The notes under the pieces were generated by a model that saw only the letters and a program-made list of their open reading frames with translations, did no database searches and had not been told where the DNA came from. The position numbers were made by a program, and so were the translations under genes. A DNA stretch of 64,000 bases. Origin: Solicoccozyma terricola. Lineage: Eukaryota > Basidiomycota > Tremellomycetes > Filobasidiales > Piskurozymaceae. The DNA is taken from contig BCLD01000015.1 in the NCBI GenBank assembly GCA_001600875.1, forward strand, positions 413,862 to 477,861. The letters are read 5' to 3'. Below, piece after piece: positions 24,590-35,347 of the stretch. Positions within the stretch are counted from its first letter, which is position 1. Each line of letters opens with the position of its first letter.

Positions 24590-25653
24590 TTAAACCGTTT
24601 CAACGCTGCCGTATTCGCTGTAGAGTTTAGTCGAAGCAAGTGACGGGGAACAATAAGCATGTCTATCGCCACATCATGGGTTGGCAAGCCGCTCTCACCT
24701 CTCGACGCCAGGCTCCATTAGACTCGCATGACCGAGGATGAGGATGGTGGATGACCCGACGAGCCAGAAAAATGTGGACAATGGAGCTGCGAACCAGAGG
24801 AGCGGGATACCTGTGGTGGTGGGATGGGATGGGATGGGATGGGAGGGTTGTGATGTTTGTGAGTTGCCTCAAGAGAGCCGCGATGGCGAGGTAACTTCTG
24901 GGCACGTACCGATAATAAAGAGACCGGTGTAGAGACTCTTCTGAGTGACTATATGGTCGCCGACCTGCATTGGCTCCGGTGCTGCGAGATGGGATATCTT
25001 ATGAGATTGCGTCGAGGAGACGGGCTATTATAAGCCAACAGCACACTGACCAAATTTGTTGATAGCAGCAAAACCACCGGTAAGAAAACCGAGGGCGACG
25101 AGCAGGAGTGGGTTCGTCAAGCTGGAGAAAATGTGTCAATTGTCAGTCCCTCCGCTGCGCGTCGAGGAGTGGGAAGATGTGCGTACAGGGCATATACTGC
25201 CAGGATGGCGATAACGACACCGTAGTTTCCAGAAAAGTAACGGGTGTTGTACGAGATCCTCTGAATGATACGACCGTTCAAAGGTGGTCAGCGACGGCCG
25301 GGGCTAACGGTGACATGCCGTGCCGTGCCCGAACTGACCGAAGTGGTCTCATTCATATCAGCTGGTCTAGAGAGACGGTGATGATCGAACTGTAATAGGA
25401 TCGCGGGGACGGCCAAGGTCAGCTCGTTGTTTAATGAAACTGAAAAGAATAACGGCGCGACTGGGTGGGGGCTACTAACGAATTCGTTGACCGGTCGGAG
25501 TGCAGACATGCGAGTCTCCTGACAGGAAGAAACAGGGAATGGAAGGATCGACCGAGTCAATTTGCTATAACATTGAAACGAGTGCTAGCCAGAATCAGTG
25601 GCTCTCACCCGGAACTGCTTGGCCATGTCAGGCAACCTCATGACGACGTCCAT
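24590..25653 (-). CDS. Prenylated Rab acceptor PRA1/Yip3 family protein
   Basis: Small ER/Golgi membrane protein that interacts with prenylated Rab GTPases. Eight exons in minus order: 25609-25653, 25480-25518, 25339-25389, 25187-25260, 25051-25121, 24910-24981, 24699-24810 and 24590-24617, about 163 aa. All phases agree. The family motif RPVNEFFDHHRLSRP precedes RISYNTRYFSGNYGVVI, then paired hydrophobic segments (ILAVYALLTNPLLLVALGF and LFIIGIPLLWFAAPLSTFFW) and the short acidic tail typical of PRA1. Seven introns interrupt 492 coding bases, one of the highest intron densities in the window. Exons 1 and 8 (45 and 28 nt) are supported by start/stop placement and phase only. Confidence 0.88.
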
Positions 25654-25847
25654 TGTTCGAGGTTAGGTAGGTGAGAAGTAGTAAACGGCGGAAGAGGGGT
25701 GAGGAGGGGAGGGATGTGTTGCAGTGGAAATAGTTGGTGTGCTGAGCGGCGGCGCGAGGGGTGGTGTTGATCTATAGGAGGATGAGCTGAAGACTACGGA
25801 GAATATGTTCCACGTCGATGATGATAGCTAGGAAAACGAAAGATGTT

Positions 25848-25924
25848 GGGGGGGGGGGGGGGCCACGGGAGCAATCCGACGCGTGAAAAGCCGGATCCGG
25901 CTCTGGGCAGGGGGGAGGGGGGGG
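25848..25924. repeat. Long G tracts in divergent promoter
   Basis: There is a run of 15 G at 25848-25862 and a G5-A-G8 tract at about 25911-25924. Both are in the 548-bp gap between the PRA1 gene (minus) and the dioxygenase gene (plus). Two copies of ACAATGACGTGTAA lie at about 25925-25938 and 25973-25986. Confidence 0.7.
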
Positions 25925-26030
25925 ACAATGACGTGTAATCTGCGGGGGATTCCCCTCTCACCCCACTCACACAATGACGTGTAAACCCGACGCGCCGGTA
26001 TCAATCGATGGCGTGATTTCCCATGTTGTG

Positions 26031-26120
26031 TCACGTGATGGCGGGGTGTGTCACCCTCTCACGCCATCCGCCCTCGAGTTTGTGAATAAGATCATGCAGC
26101 GACCGGTGGTGAATATATAA
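26031..26120 (+). promoter_or_regulatory. E-box TCACGTGA and TATA box of dioxygenase gene
   Basis: TCACGTGA at 26031-26038 and a TATATAA element at 26114-26120 lie 164 and about 82 bp upstream of the start codon at 26202. The leader between TATA and ATG is a CCACATCC-type repeat. Confidence 0.5.
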
Positions 26121-26201
26121 ACAGCGTACATATATTCTCATCCACGTCCACATCCACATCCACAGCCTCATCCACATCCTCGTCCTCATCCATCCCACAC
26201 C

Positions 26202-27811
26202 ATGTCCGTCACTCCCCCTCCCACCTACTCCACCACCATCGACACAACAGACCAGCCACAACAGGTCAACTCATGGGAACAGGCAGGGCTCTTCAAACAG
26301 CCGCCGGTCAACATCGAGCAGCCCGTTCTCGTCAACGTCTTTGTCAGTTTGCTCGTTCGGGTTCTCCACTCAACGCGTACACACCTTGTGCTGAACTTTC
26401 ACACTTGCCCTCCGTAGAATTACACTGGCACCACTTTCGCTACCGGTGAAGATTACGAACATAAGGATCTTCTCGTGAGCATGATGCCGCTGGCCTTGCA
26501 TTCCATGGTTCACGCAGCTGGACTGACGCCCATACCCCCATCTTCTTTCCCTCTCCTCTTCCCTCTCCTCTTCCCAGCCCTCATTCCCCAAAGTCGATTA
26601 CCCTTCCATCGGCGACATCCCCTTCACAGACCGCGGCTCCTTGGCCGACGCTAAAAAGGCTCGATTCTACGCAGAGGTCAAGGCTCAGGGTGGAAAGGTC
26701 AAGCATCTGGCTCCCGCTATTGGAACAGAGGTGTCTGGAGTTAGCTTGAAGCAATTGAGTTCCGATGCCAGAGATGACCTTGCCTTGCTGGTGGCTGAAA
26801 GAGGTGTTGTTTGTAAGCGGAACAAATCGGGACTACGGGGACTCTCACCCGGAACTGATTCCTGCTCCTCTCGTTTGCATTCCCCACAGTCTTCCGAGGC
26901 CAACACGACCTCGACATCGAGTCGCAACTCGCTCTCGGTCGACACTGGGGTCCCCTTCACGTCCACGCCACTACCGGCGTGCCAAGGAAGGACGGTTTAC
27001 ACGAAATTCATGTAGTCTACGCAGACTCCGGCGCCCGTCCGGACCCATCCGCCTTCTCCAAGGTCGAATTATACCACTCGGACGTGACCTACGAGGTGAG
27101 AGGAGTTGAAACCATAACAATGGATTAGATTGCCGTCGACGGGGCGTACGCGCTTACATACCATTCCTTTCCTAGATCCAACCCCCAGGCCCCACCATAT
27201 TGAAAGGCATCACCGTACCCGAATTCGGCGGTGACACCCTTTTCTCCTCTGGAGCCGCTCTCTACTCCTCCCTCTCACCTCACTATCAAAAATACCTCGA
27301 GTCGCTCTACGCCGTCCATTCCGGCGTCGAACAGGCCAAGGGTGCTGTCGGCGCAGGACAGCATGTCCGCCGCCCTCCTATCCAGACTCTGCATCCCGTC
27401 GTCCGCGTCCATCCAGCAACAGGCATCAAGTCCGTCTTCGTCAATGCTGGCTTCACTCGTCGCATCGCTGGGGTGAGCAAGGCTGAGAGCGACAACACCC
27501 TCAACTTCCTATACCACGAATTCTCGAGCAACCCCGACTTCAACACTCGGTTCCGATGGGAGCAGGACGACGTGGCCATTTGGGATAATCGGGTCGTTAA
27601 CCATTCAGCAATGTTTGACTTCTGGCCTGAACGTCGCCACGCAGTGCGAGTAACACCTCATGGAGAAAAGCCGCTGTCCGTGGCTGACTATGAGTCCCAA
27701 TTTGGCAAGCCTGCCAAGGACTGGGCAGTGGAGCGGCTGCAAGCTCTCGGGCTGGCTCCGCTCAAGCTGGAATCTGGCATCAACAAGGGCGAGCGCGGCT
27801 TCAAGGACTAG
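26202..27811 (+). CDS. TauD-type Fe(II)/2-oxoglutarate dioxygenase
   Basis: TauD/TfdA family dioxygenase, in fungi usually releasing sulfite from sulfonates such as taurine (compare yeast Jlp1) and so used for sulfur acquisition. Five exons (26202-26342, 26418-26474, 26578-26812, 26890-27095, 27176-27811) give about 424 aa. The Fe-binding triad is visible: H207-x-D209 in YHSDVTYE and the distal His at about 356 in NRVVNHSAMFD, followed by the 2-oxoglutarate-binding Arg in RRHAVRVTP. GTEVSGVSLKQL and FFRGQHDLD are also typical of the family. It has its own TATA box and E-box. In yeasts a CACGTG element is bound by Cbf1, which acts in sulfur metabolism, so sulfur control is a reasonable but unproven inference. 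The substrate cannot be read from sequence. Confidence 0.9.
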
Positions 27812-28032
27812 ATGCTGGGATCCGGAGCGACATTTATTTGTTTTTGTTCCGCGCTACCCCTTCCGCGAGCATGGTCAACAACGCTAGACTAACGATTTTG
27901 AATCTTTCACGACTTCGAGGGCAGGGCCGCACGTCCGTTCTCCCGCTTGGTGCCTTCATGTTTTATATTTGTAGAATTACTCGATTAGCAGTCGATTGCA
28001 CTACATGTCATTAATTATGGATTCGTTGCACG

Positions 28033-30739
28033 CTATCGACGATCGTAATGAGGCGTATAAGCGGATTCTGGTGGTGCTGGCATGATACGTGACGAGAGGG
28101 GGAATACAACAGGCTGGAGAGAGCTCTCACTCATCAAATCAGCGGCAGAGACGGGCTCGTCTTTTTCAAAGCCTCGACCTTTGCATTTGACAGGAGTCAC
28201 ATCGACGGGATTTTCGACGGTGACTGGTCGACGAGGCAACGTTATCGGGGGTCGTCGGTCGAGCGGACTCGTGGAACGGTCTATAATGGAGGGGTCGTGA
28301 CGCGGCGAATACTGGTTTGCAGCGCTTCTAGGCCGCTTGCTGTATCCGGTTTCCTTGAAGGGTATCTCGCTTTCCAACGTTCGCTTCACAGCTGATGGTC
28401 GAGAAGTTGCAGATCCCGATGAAAGTTCAAGTCGTTCCAGCAGACTTCGTGTTCGCGGCTTCGCTTGACCTGCGGCAGATCCCTTGATGGACAACGATGC
28501 GGGGCGATTCGACCGTTCAACCTGCGTAGGCTGTTGAAGCGGCGGTCTAAAGCTGACCTGACGAGGCGGGAGATGAAGAGGTCGCTTAGTAGGCGTGGTG
28601 TGCCCAGAGAAGAAGGTAGCCTGCCTGGCAGCGGTGGGTACATCTGTTTCAGCTGATCGAGATCGTTTGCGTCGACCGACAGCCACAGATTCAGAAGAGA
28701 CCGTATTTTTTTGAAGTGACGTAAAAGGACTCGGTTGCGCTCCTAGACTAGAAGGGATATCTGAGGTAGAAATCGCAAGACCTGCCTGTCGTAGAGGATG
28801 ATCCACGTCAGAAGGTATTGACGCACCGGGCGGTGATATTGTCGAAGTATTCTGCTGCTTCAAGGGCTGGAGTGGCTTCCACGATGGCACGACAGTGGTG
28901 AATGCATTGCCTTCAACGAGATTCTGTTATTAGGGAGAATCGTAGTCAGACGGCATGCTTCGCCACAACTCAAGAACAGACGACCTTACTTTGCTCATTA
29001 TCTTTACATTCTCCCAGCGCCTCACACTGATGTTCGACTTCTCCATCGATCTCGCTTCAACCAAGCCTTGTTCGGCTGCAGCAGCAATATCAATGAGTCG
29101 CTGTTTGGTCTCGTCAGTATGCAAGGCGTTGATTTTGCCCCGCTGTGGGACGACGGTTCACATCAGCATGTAGGATACCTTCTCAAGGTCTATAAAAGAC
29201 CCACAAATTTGACGAATATGAAATAGACAATGATGAGATGAACCTCCAAGGTCTCCATTTGCCGTTTTATTGATGTTAAGGATACTCCGACAGGTACGAT
29301 CATCTGTTGGCGTTAAGACAAGTCTGTTTAGATCACTGTCATATCGACAGGAGTCAGTTTCTCTCACTGGTATCTGTCGTAAGGTGACCTTTGCTATTTC
29401 CACGCCAAGGGTGGTGAACCTCAACTCTACTGGCGTGGCAGCTACTGCTTCTGGGCCCCGTCTCTGCTCCTGTTGCCAAAGTAACCATGCAGCAAGCAGC
29501 CAGTCTACGAGTCGAGACGGTGATATTTCGTCTTGCAACATGTATCCTTTATGTGCCCATTCCATCGTCGAGACGGGGTGCTTGCAAAACATGTGTAGAT
29601 ACCATCTGACGTCTGGCTTAAAGGCGGCAACTCTCTCGAGTTCGTCCATCAGATCGAGATAGGGAATAGTAGCAGCACCATCCCCTTCGAGCAAGCTGCT
29701 CTGAATGATTTGACGAAGCAGCCAAGTGGCATCTCCTGCTGTGGACAACGCCCCCGTGAGACTGGGAAGAACCAGTAGCAGACGAAGAGCTTCAACTCGA
29801 ACTGTTGAAGTCGTTTCCATTGAAAGGCTCTGCGAGTTGACCAGCAATAAACACCGGTCTCAATTACGCCTCTCTTAAGGAGAATGTGTCGACCATGACT
29901 CACTTTCTCCACTCCATTGATGAAAGACCGCTCAGGAGCTGAAGTTCCGTGCTTTGCGAACAGTTCCAACAAATTATCCCTCAAATCATTTAGGACGAAA
30001 TTCCAAACGGCTGCTCGTCGTTCCTCGCTGTCAATGCCATCGAAATCGTTGATGTTGTCAACAATGACCTCGATGTATGCTAGAGGATCGACAGGTAGCA
30101 TGGTTTTGAGAGCTGATCGCATAGCGGATGCTTCGGTGAACGAGGTGGAGGTAGACGTCACTGGCGTTGCGCAAACAGCTATGGATGTCAGCGAAATTTC
30201 CTATGGCGTTCTGAAGGAGCTTTCAGACACCTTGCATGAGTAACTGGATGAGAAGATCCATATTTATTCTAACCAGGGCTGTTGATCTGGTTCGTGCAGC
30301 AACTTGTGCAGCAGCTTGATAACCAGCCACTCGGACCTGTTCGATCAGAGCGTTGTTTTGTAAGCATGAGGGTTGGGTGGACTAAAGCTGAGATATAGGC
30401 TGACCTCCTCATGTTCCGAATCTACCACATCCCAAACGGCATCATTCGCTACATCGATGTATTGTTCGAATTCCGCTGCCAGCTCTGGAAGGTGTCGAAG
30501 GACAAGCAGAAGGACGACAGGTTGGATGTCGCGTCTTTTTGATGCCTCGACAAGGTAGTGGAAAGCTGCTTCTCGCTATGCCGAGCCGAGTACCAGTTGG
30601 AGTCAGTCTCTGCGGATGAACTGACTTGCAAGCCAAAGAGCGTCTTTTAACTCACCTGGATGACAGACGCGCCTGCAGCGGTGGCTCGATGGAGGATGTC
30701 CCGCGCTTCCGAAGCGTCGAAGCGGTTGTGGTCATCCAT
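28033..30739 (-). CDS. API5: Apoptosis inhibitor 5 (API5)-like HEAT-repeat protein
   Basis: Nuclear HEAT/ARM-repeat scaffold of the API5/AAC-11 family. Seven exons in minus order: 30656-30739, 30405-30575, 30231-30336, 29904-30178, 29179-29829, 28990-29142 and 28033-28923, about 776 aa. Recognition rests on the helical-repeat N-terminus (VRVAGYQAAAQVAARTRS), the central MLPVDPLAYIEVIVDNI region, and the C-terminal family element where a helix is followed by VPSWKPLQPL, as in animal API5 (TLSWKPVQ). A ~280-residue basic, Ser/Pro-rich tail with RRKRSRSAE and KRPR clusters suggests nuclear localisation. ATG 30739 has the better context; an in-frame ATG at 30760 adds seven residues. Within exon 5, 29190-29243 could be read as a 54-nt intron but encodes a family-like helix, so I keep it as coding. 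Divergent from the tail-anchored gene. Confidence 0.72.
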
Positions 30740-30869
30740 GGCAGCTACCGCGCTGTGCATGTGGTCTCGCAGTGGTCGGCACACGACACCGAGCTGAGGA
30801 GAGTAGATAGGTCACTCTGACCTTGACTGCTGTCTCTCGCCGGCGAAATGACGATCCGCGGATTATTGT

Positions 30870-30875
30870 CACGTG
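30870..30875. promoter_or_regulatory. CACGTG E-box in divergent promoter
   Basis: It lies 131 bp from the API5-like start and about 200 bp from the start of the plus-strand tail-anchored protein gene, in the 336 bp that separate them. Confidence 0.4.
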
Positions 30876-31075
30876 GTTATTCGCCACCCAGCCCCCCGGT
30901 CCCAGCCCACCCCTCCATGGTTCGAGGGATGCATATGTATCGTCAACAGCATATACATCTGCATCTGCATACTTGCCTGGCAAAGCAACAGCATGCACAG
31001 TTCCATCACACCACACTGAATCAGCCATCACCAGCCTCCTCACTCCTCACCCCTACCGCACAGCGCTCACACGCA

Positions 31076-33434
31076 ATGTTCAACACCCAAGAGTCGTCCC
31101 GGCAACCATCATCTGGGCAGGTGGAGGTTGACGCCGATTTCGGCGTACGATCCCTCGATAGCGAGACATCTGAGTGGTATCGCTTTCGCTCAACAGGCGA
31201 CGCAGTCACTGAAGAAAATGTTTCTGCCCCATCTGCTGTTTCTGCGCTCTTAGGTCTGCCACACCCAGATCACGATGACGATGACAACGATAGTCGAGGA
31301 AGTTCCACCCCACAGAGCCCGCACAGCCGGTCCGGATCAGCGAACATTGCGGACGAAGCGACAGCGGATGGTTTCAATCCGCCTGTGACAGGTCATCTGG
31401 GTATTGATGATCATGCCGCTCCGTCTACAGTGCCGGCGGCCTCGTACGGTGAGTGATCCGTGGTCTTGCAGAATTGAATTCCACTCAGCCGTTCGCTCAA
31501 TCCCCAATGATCAGCGTTATCAGATATCGAACAGGCCACTCATCCACCTTTGCGCTCCGAATCGCCGGCAGTGGAGCGTGGCAGATCTCGCATTGGTACC
31601 CCATCCATCTCCCGAGGGTCCTCGCCTTCCTCGTCCCATTCTCTTCCCACTTCTTTGATATCCGCTTCCTCTATCTCGTCGCTCTCCCGCACCGTGTCAC
31701 CTGCGGAATCAGCATCGGATTCACCGCTTCAGCCTCAGCTTTCTCACCTGAACAGATCGTATGTCTTCAGCCGCACGCATTGGGCTGTGGAAGAAGCGCG
31801 TAGAAGAACTGAAGAGCAAGGGGACGACCTCTCCCTTGTCTTACCGACGCTGCAAATTCCGGTAGATTCGCTACTGCTCTCTGATTCTACGAGGTTTCAA
31901 GGACAAACGGCTGTCAGCGGCGCTGCCACTCATCGTAGTCGCCGACGCAAACCCCTTCGAGTCATCCTTTGTGGTACCAATCGCACTGTCAACGCTTTCC
32001 TTCGCTCACTGGCCGCTGACCAACGCGTCAAGGTGTACAAGCTCAAAGGGACTGGTCGGTCCCGTGATGGGATTTACGATGTTGGAGTAATCGCTGCTGA
32101 GGAAGAAGATATTTCAGGCACTACATCGACGGAAGGTGGAGATTCGGAGCCTCCTCGGATGGAGGAATCATCCATATTAGAACGCGAGGAACCAGAGCGA
32201 TCGAGGCTAGACCTCTCGCCCGCAGTGTCCGCGAAAGACAACGTCCCTCTTGCTTCGGCAAGGTCATCAGATGTACACTTGCTTGCGCGCATTCATGTCA
32301 TCGGTAAGGGGCAAGATGGCAACTTGCAAAAGGCAATCAAACGACTGGAAGAGCAGCACAAGCGTCTCAACTCCCTGTTGAATCCTTTCGCGTCATCCCA
32401 GCGAGACGAGCAAGGCAAAGCCGATATGGAGCAGCTCATCCAAATGTGGAGCAGCAACTCGCAGTTCACCGAGAACGTTTCATCCAACGATCCGGCACAT
32501 TGGTTCGATGTGGCTGTACTGACCGGCGATTCTCGTCATCTGGTTGGACGAGGTGAGTATGTCGTTACAGCCCTTTCCGTCGGGTTCAATCGTTTGACAT
32601 GCATCTACCCCAGACCGCGGTCTGGTCACCCAGCTCACTCGCATGATTCCAACGATTTGTTACCCCGGCAACCTTGCCGCGCGTCTAACAACGCATGTGG
32701 AGAGGCCTTTCTTCAATCTGGTATCGAGATTGCCGCCCGGTAAAGGCGTACTACAGCAGTCCAGTTCACAAGCAGTATCGACCAGTAGGAACGCTGGCTC
32801 GTTCTCGCAGGAAGGACCTACGCCCCGATGCATACCCGCCTCTGCACAGAGTGAAAGTTATTTCGCGCCGTCGAAAGGACATCCGATCTTGGCGACCGAC
32901 GCAGTCGATGACCTTGTCGATTATCTCGTACGCCTTCATGGCAAGCAAACCAGCTCCCGGGAGCGTAGAGAATCCGCTAGGATCCACGCCTTCTTAGAAT
33001 GGAAAGCCACTCAGGACGACATTGCACTCGATTCTTCCCTCGAGAGCTCAGGCACTGCTCCGTTACCGACTCTGGCGCGAGCTAGCGGCAATGCGGATTG
33101 GGAATCGAATCTCAGTCGGCGCCATGCCGCTCGCGCAGAACGCAGAAATTCTCAAATTGCGCCGAAGGGGCCCCTAGCGATGGGCTTGCAACACCAGTCC
33201 TCAGCTCCTGCTAACTTCTTTAGCGACGGCGCTTGGAGATCGAAAACAAGTGTCAGCAGAAGCCGAACCCGTGAATCCCTCTTGGGAAAGGCGCTGCTGT
33301 CTCCGCTACAACAGCTTCGGGCAATCGCATTCCCTGAAAAACACTCATCAGGCTGGGCGTGGACAGCCGTAGCTTGCGTAACGGTGGCGATTGGTTGGGG
33401 ATGTTGGTGGAAGCTGAAGACAGCAGGAATATGA
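31076..33434 (+). CDS. Tail-anchored protein with receiver-like domain, function unknown
   Basis: Exons 31076-31448, 31524-32552 and 32614-33434 give about 740 aa. The first ~270 residues are Ser/acidic and disordered. A compact domain then starts with a beta-strand/loop pattern (PLRVILCGTNRTVNAFLRSL, VKVYKLKGTG, DVGVIAAEEED), continues to HWFDVAVLTGDSRHLVGRG and ends near MIPTICYPGNLAARL. After another disordered stretch the protein ends in one hydrophobic segment (WAWTAVACVTVAIGWGCWW) with only six basic/neutral residues beyond it, the layout of a tail anchor. The pattern recalls fungal mitophagy receptor Atg32, which has a pseudo-receiver domain and a C-terminal anchor. I cannot confirm homology by eye and give no gene symbol. 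ATG 31076 is chosen as the first start with a long conserved-looking reading frame. Confidence 0.65.
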
Positions 33435-33593
33435 CTAGTGGAACTTGAAATCCAGGTCTGTTCTCAGTTGTAAAGATGACGGGCCCTTGTGTAGCTGACT
33501 GTCGAGTTCCAGCCGTTGTATTAAATTTAGCGTTTGGTGTGGAGATCTCGTATTAACACATGATATTATAGTCTGAGGATGGATACTTCGCCA

Positions 33594-35118
33594 TTACGAT
33601 GCAGCCAACTCCTCCTTGAGACGTTGCTGCTCCTTCTCGATGTCAATAAGTTTTTGTCTTCACATTGCGAGTCCTACAGTCAGCTACCCAAATTAAGGCG
33701 GAAGGACCGTCCTTTACTCACCGCCACAAATCCGTCTCGCTAACCACACCTCGCCTCGCTTCATCTAGCAAGTTGCTCTCTCCGCGCTCCAATTCCAGGG
33801 TGAACTCGAGCGGGACTCCGGCGCTCCCACGATCATGGCCTGGCACTGCACCTTCACCCTCCCGTGCACCGACTCGGTCACTCCTGACTGGAAGGGGCGT
33901 TGGGGGATGGGCTAACAGAAGCTCGTAGAGGGTACTTGTGGGCTCGACAAAGACCAGCTCGTCATACTGCCAAGAGTGGACTGGAAGAGGATTGAGGCCA
34001 GCAGAAGCGAGGACGTCGTCGGCAGCTGCCTGAAGCGCGATATTTCGGGTAATGCGGCCAGCCGCACTGCCGTCCACGTCTTCTCCTGGCTTGGGAGTGT
34101 CAGCCGGTGTAGCGCCGTTCCTTGATACGGTCGTTCCATTTCTCTGTTCTTGCATCTCTTCGTCGGCTTCTCCATCCGCGTCCTCTTCACCTTCCGCATC
34201 GTCGTCACCCTCAGCGTCCTCGTCACCATCTTTCATGTTAACATCTTCATCTGCATTGTCAGCCAGTCCCACTTCCAATTTCAATTGTTCAGGACCATCA
34301 ACATTATCTGCTGCGGCCGCTTGAGGTGTCGCACTTGGCTTTGTATCGGCCGGCGTCCGTGTCTGATCATCCGCTGGTGTGGGTTGTTGGCTTGTATCCG
34401 GTCCTTGATCGGTTTGGCTGGGTCCTACTGATGGTGTCATCACACTACTACCTCCGACTTCACCTGCAGCTATTGGTGGTGCAGGTCCCCAATGATGTAG
34501 TCGAAGGGGGTGGGTGAGGGTGAGAGTTTTCTCGCCAGTTTCTGGGGCGAATTGCACTCTGATCTGGATCGCAAATTCTCCCCAACCCGTCTCGGAGACT
34601 TGGAAAGGCGGACGGTCGACCACTATGAGATATGGAGAGATCGTGATTAAAAGGCGAGGCCAAGTCAATGCCGGCGTCTATCAGCTCACCTCTATTCGGT
34701 TGATGATAGGTTTCATGCAGCTTGAAGGTTACGCGCTTGATCAGCCAGGACAGGTCATCTGCGCCACCAGGGATGTAGTTGATGTCCTCTGGTTCCACTT
34801 CACTCGCCCTTCCTTTGCCTTTTCCCTGGCTTTTGTACTTGGGCGGTGGAGAAGTCGCAGAGGTGATAAAGACGGTCCACTTGTGTGTGTCTGATAAACA
34901 GGAAACTGTGAGCGTGAGGACCAAACGGTCGCTCAGAAAAGGAAGAGGACTTACGCAGCTCAGGCGCCGTTAGCTTCTCCTCTTTCGTTAAAAGTCTCGC
35001 GTGCGAGCCATAGATGATTCCACGGTGGATTTGTAGACCCTGAGAGTTGTGATCAGCGATATTGGCCTATGCCCACCGGGCGTGACCGGACGCTCACCTT
35101 GTGTCTCTCGCTGGCCAT
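33594..35118 (-). CDS. YAF9: YEATS-domain protein Yaf9 (SWR1/NuA4)
   Basis: Histone acyl-lysine reader shared by SWR1 and NuA4 chromatin complexes. Five exons in minus order: 35098-35118 (21 nt, MASERHK), 34955-35039, 34690-34890, 33722-34622 and 33594-33657, about 423 aa. YEATS signatures: [34 protein letters not shown] and [17 protein letters not shown]. The C-terminal coil [20 protein letters not shown] matches Yaf9 ends. Between them exon 4 carries an insertion of more than 200 residues: Pro/Thr/Gln-rich, then a long Asp/Glu run, then a segment with [19 protein letters not shown]. Yeast Yaf9 is about 226 aa, so this protein is nearly twice as long because of the insertion. The 3' splice acceptor before the last exon is GTGAAG, fixed by frame. 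Confidence 0.9.
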
Positions 35119-35196
35119 GACTGCAACGTGAGCAGCAGCTTGGAGATGCAAGCAGAGGACGACGACGCAGCTGCTCCGGGTGATGTGGGTGGTGTA

Positions 35197-35224
35197 GTGA
35201 GTGGTGAGTGGTGAGTGGTGGTGA
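35197..35224. repeat. GTGAGTG tandem repeat
   Basis: Four near-perfect GTGAGTG units lie 79-106 bp upstream of the YAF9 start. In the YAF9 sense direction they read CACTCAC and would form part of a C-rich leader or core promoter. Confidence 0.7.
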
Positions 35225-35256
35225 TCGTCGTTGCTTGGCCACCAGCTTCGGGTCAG

Positions 35257-35270
35257 TCACGTGCACGTGA
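35257..35270. promoter_or_regulatory. Double E-box palindrome TCACGTGCACGTGA
   Basis: This is a perfect 14-bp palindrome made of two overlapping-orientation CACGTG hexamers (35258-35263 and 35264-35269). It lies 139 bp upstream of the YAF9 start and 78 bp past the stop of the carrier gene. Confidence 0.6.
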
Positions 35271-35347
35271 TGTTGCGGGGAAGAATGGTGAAGACGTAGT
35301 AGATGATACAGCTTTCTATGCGATCTATGATGCCACCTCCTATCCTT

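Noticed and set aside
23438..24687. Several 60-90 codon frames on both strands
   Set aside because: They overlap each other, have no family resemblance, and sit in the gene-poor interval or in PRA1 intron/3' sequence.
29179..29189. Apparent 11-nt microexon in the API5-like gene created by splicing 29190-29243
   Set aside because: The 54-nt segment is stop-free, in frame and encodes a helix (HHCLFHIRQIC) that lines up with a helix in animal API5, so I treat it as ordinary coding sequence.
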